From a virus, in the IMG/VR virus record IMGVR_UViG_3300043776_000231, positions 1 through 28,898 of that record: a stretch of 28,898 nucleotides of DNA, one strand, 5' to 3'. Below, in pieces: positions 27,236 through 28,898 of the stretch (its first letter is position 1; each line of letters starts with the position of its first letter). Position numbers and translations under genes: made by a program. A model generated the notes under the pieces. That model had not been told where the DNA came from. It searched no databases and saw only the letters and a list, made by a program, of their open reading frames with translations.

Positions 27236-27637
27236 ATGAGCAAAGAACCGAGAACCGAGAACCAAGAACCGCAACCCGAGTCGCCCGCCTCGAGGCTGCC
27301 CGCCCCAAGTTTATCTGTCTTTGACCCAATCACCGCTACGTCTATCATTCCCGGATCGGTCGTTCCTCAACCGGCCGCCCCGGTAAAGACTCACCTCGTG
27401 AGAGTGAGACACGAGACGTTTGCCCGAGCTTGGAGGTTTCGACAGATGATGTCCCATCCTTCCTGCAGCTTGCCGAACATGGGTGAGGTTTTCGACCAAC
27501 TGATCGCGATGGCGCTGGACCCGCTGGACGGAGGTGCCGAAGTCTTTGCTGATACTTCCGTACTTTCCGAAGCCACCACTCTGGCCGACGCTGCCACCAC
27601 GCTACCCGCCTCACCCAGCATCGAGGCGGCATCATGA
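27236..27637 (+). CDS. Ribbon-helix-helix-like DNA-binding protein
   Basis: 133 residues from ATG 27236 behind AGGAG. Residues 1-48 are disordered and Pro/Glu-rich, partly coded by a GAACCGA-type seven-base tandem repeat. Residues 51-94 (KTHLVRVRHETFARAWRFRQ, then SLPNMGEVFDQLIAMAL) fit strand-helix-helix: a short strand with alternating residues, a helix, a turn and a second helix, as in CopG/Arc repressors. The C-terminus is Ala/Thr-rich. It is the first gene of the plus-strand block and probably represses its own promoter. A DNA-binding adaptor role is possible. Confidence 0.55.
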   Translation: MSKEPRTENQEPQPESPASRLPAPSLSVFDPITATSIIPGSVVPQPAAPVKTHLVRVRHETFARAWRFRQMMSHPSCSLPNMGEVFDQLIAMALDPLDGGAEVFADTSVLSEATTLADAATTLPASPSIEAAS

Positions 27638-28056
27638 GCTCCCATCAGTCTCTTTATCTCACAGACCACTTCCCGATCCCCGCTGGCTCTGTCTTCCTAT
27701 ACGACGCATATGACGGTCCGTGGTTGTTCTGGCTAGCTCGGGAAGTAATGAGTGAGACTGACCCGGTTGTTGGTCGATGGTCCAGTGACCTTGGCCACTC
27801 ATGGTCACGGAGTAAGACGATCCAGCCGGTGCATCTTCTTAAGTTTCGGCAAGTGAAGCTTGACGGGGATCAACAGGAAGTGTGGAACGCAGCCACGAAC
27901 ATATCGGTGCGTGGGTCTTTTCCAGACCACAAGACCAACTGTGATTGTCAGTTGTGCTTTCTCTCTCGTGCCGCGAGTCTCGAGAAGGACTTACCGCGAC
28001 TCGAGAAGCTGGAAGCCGCTGCCGATCGCCGTCCCGTGCCTCGAGCTGTAAAATAA
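27634..28056 (+). CDS. Hypothetical protein with C-terminal Cys cluster
   Basis: 140 residues, ATG overlapping the upstream stop (ATGA), so coupled to the RHH gene. The N-terminal 75 residues look like a small beta-rich fold with many aromatics (GSVFLYDAYDGPWLFWLARE, SDLGHSWSRS). A CDCQLC cluster at about 103-108 may bind metal. The last 35 residues are charged and helical (LEKDLPRLEKLEAAADRRPV). No family recognised. Confidence 0.55.
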   Translation: MSSHQSLYLTDHFPIPAGSVFLYDAYDGPWLFWLAREVMSETDPVVGRWSSDLGHSWSRSKTIQPVHLLKFRQVKLDGDQQEVWNAATNISVRGSFPDHKTNCDCQLCFLSRAASLEKDLPRLEKLEAAADRRPVPRAVK

Positions 28057-28081
28057 GTACCTTGAACGAAAGGAAAACAAG

Positions 28082-28168
28082 ATGAAGACATCTTCACTTA
28101 CGCCTGAGCAGATCGCTAAGTTTATCGAGTTACATTTCAACGACAAGCCAACCCTGCCGGTGATCTAA
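28082..28168 (+). CDS. Possible 28-residue peptide
   Basis: ATG 28082 behind AAAGGAAA. MKTSSLTPEQIAKFIELHFN then DKPTLPVI. The first 20 residues form an amphipathic helix-like stretch. It lies in line with its neighbours and has a good ribosome site, so it may be real, but nothing else supports it. Confidence 0.4.
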   Translation: MKTSSLTPEQIAKFIELHFNDKPTLPVI

Positions 28169-28177
28169 GGAGAGTTG

Positions 28178-28204
28178 TTGACTAGTTGCGGGCTAGGGTA
28201 TATC
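28178..28204 (+). promoter_or_regulatory. Weak promoter candidate
   Basis: TTGACT (28178-28183), 15 bases, TATATC (28199-28204), just in front of GGGAGGT and the small membrane protein gene. The spacer is short. Confidence 0.3.
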
Positions 28205-28227
28205 AGTCAGCATAGGGAGGTAAGAAG

Positions 28228-28404
28228 ATGGAGCTGAGTGTAGCACCAAACGTGGCGTTCATGATCATCTTTTCTGCCGTGGCTTTGATAAGCTGGCTCG
28301 TGGCGGTAACTTCTCTTGATGCAGGGAGTCAAGTAACCACCAATTCCTTGTTGATCTCGGTGTTCTTTGCCGTGATGGCCTTGGTGGCGAAGCTGGCTTG
28401 GTAG
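28228..28404 (+). CDS. Small two-span membrane protein, possible holin
   Basis: 58 residues from ATG 28228 behind GGGAGGT. Two hydrophobic spans are seen: FMIIFSAVALISWLVAV (11-27) and LLISVFFAVMALVAKLAW (41-58), joined by a short polar loop with Asp31. Both ends carry little charge. Size and two spans fit class II/III holins, but no endolysin or spanin gene is visible next to it, so the lysis role is only a suggestion. Confidence 0.6.
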   Translation: MELSVAPNVAFMIIFSAVALISWLVAVTSLDAGSQVTTNSLLISVFFAVMALVAKLAW

Positions 28405-28489
28405 TGCCACAAGGCGAATTGAGACGCGATGGAAGGAGCGATTCGAGAGCAAGAGCGTAGGAGAGTAAGGGCCTTGAAAGGATAGGAAG

Positions 28490-28849
28490 ATGAAATTTTA
28501 CCCGGCAACTTCTGATTTGATGGCGGATCAATCTGAAAAAATTGGAGAACGCATTGAATATTATCTTGCTCAGGGATACACGCCAAACAAGGCTGAAATC
28601 GAAGCGGAAAATGATGTTTTAGGCCCTGTCGAAGCATGGGAACCCAAGCCGTGCGCCAGTGCCGCCTGGGCCACCTGGGCCGCCAGGGACGCCAGGAACG
28701 CCAATATGCTCCTATTCGCAGCCCATTCAAAATGGGTCACGGATTCCCCCGAACTTCTAACAAGGGGAATCCGAGACGCCTATTTGAACGGGCTGGAGAT
28801 CGTCATCCCCACCGATGAGAAGGAACTAGGTTGGGCGGTGAAGCTATGA
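28490..28849 (+). CDS. Hypothetical protein with Ala/Trp-rich repeat
   Basis: 119 residues from ATG 28490 behind AGGAAG. The N-terminal half is helical (SEKIGERIEYYLAQGYTPNK, AEIEAENDVL). Residues 58-72 (SAAWATWAARDARNA) are coded by a short imperfect GCCRCCTGGG-like repeat, which suggests slippage. The last part is helical, then TDEKELGWAVKL. No family recognised. Its end overlaps the next ATG. Confidence 0.55.
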   Translation: MKFYPATSDLMADQSEKIGERIEYYLAQGYTPNKAEIEAENDVLGPVEAWEPKPCASAAWATWAARDARNANMLLFAAHSKWVTDSPELLTRGIRDAYLNGLEIVIPTDEKELGWAVKL

Positions 28850-28898
28850 CAAACAATTTCGATAAAGCGGTGCGGCTGGCCATGGATGGCGGCCATTT
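28846..28898 (+). CDS. Start of a further plus-strand gene, cut by the window edge
   Basis: ATG at 28846 overlaps the stop of the previous gene (ATGA) and opens MTNNFDKAVRLAMDGGH. Only 17 codons are visible, so nothing can be said about function. Confidence 0.5.
   Translation, partial: MTNNFDKAVRLAMDGGH

Noticed and set aside
28429-28485. 18-residue basic peptide (MEGAIREQERRRVRALKG)
   Set aside because: No ribosome site in front and too short to judge; probably spacer between two genes.

Overview
The window looks like part of the genome of a tailed phage with a contractile tail (myovirus morphotype), free or as a prophage; no host gene and no integrase is visible. Genes are tightly packed, often overlapping by ATGA or by up to 8 nt, and most have a clear Shine-Dalgarno sequence, which points to a bacterial host that cannot be named from the sequence. 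One almost unbroken block on the minus strand (26482 down to 1) carries packaging, head, neck, tail and baseplate genes in the usual order. A short plus-strand block (27236 to the right edge) carries small accessory genes. A 750-nt non-coding region lies between the two divergent blocks.

Minus strand, in order of transcription: small and large terminase (26482-24391); small zinc-ribbon or unknown genes and a tRNA-Pro (24324-22842); portal protein with a C-terminal NUDIX domain (22849-20111); a run of very small genes (20114-17570); a 110-nt structured non-coding stretch (17517-17407); an HTH-like protein, a 524-residue modular protein and an SPP1 gp7/Mu gpF-type head protein (17350-14238); a class 3 lipase and a KOW-motif protein (14238-13113); a DUF2213 maturation protease fused to an acidic scaffold (13104-11479); a HemP-like mini-protein (11479-11306); a capsid cement protein and a DUF2184 major capsid protein, bracketed by terminator-like hairpins (11165-9286); four neck/connector proteins (9159-6322); then sheath, tube, frameshifted tail chaperone, tape measure, Dit-like protein, baseplate plug, hub and Gp138-type spike (6194-1).

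The most unusual part is 11.5-22.8 kb. Proteins there are built from small SH3/KOW-like and helical modules, and the modules are repeatedly separated by short Lys/Asn peptides of the type KKENA, KKNA, RNSA or VKNA. The same peptides sit in the portal, in the small proteins and in the protease-scaffold. Short exact DNA repeats lie at gene junctions, and the end of the NUDIX coding region has been copied next door, so the modules seem to be shuffled by recombination. My inference is that this is an exchangeable set of virion or internal-head modules, possibly separated by the phage protease during capsid maturation.

Other points: N-terminal Ig/FN3-like domains on four head and neck proteins; two structural-block genes (tape measure and a 70-aa protein) that appear to start at ATC and ATA; and a ribbon-helix-helix protein gene preceded by a perfect 9+9 palindrome. 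All functions are assigned from remembered family patterns; no database search was possible.
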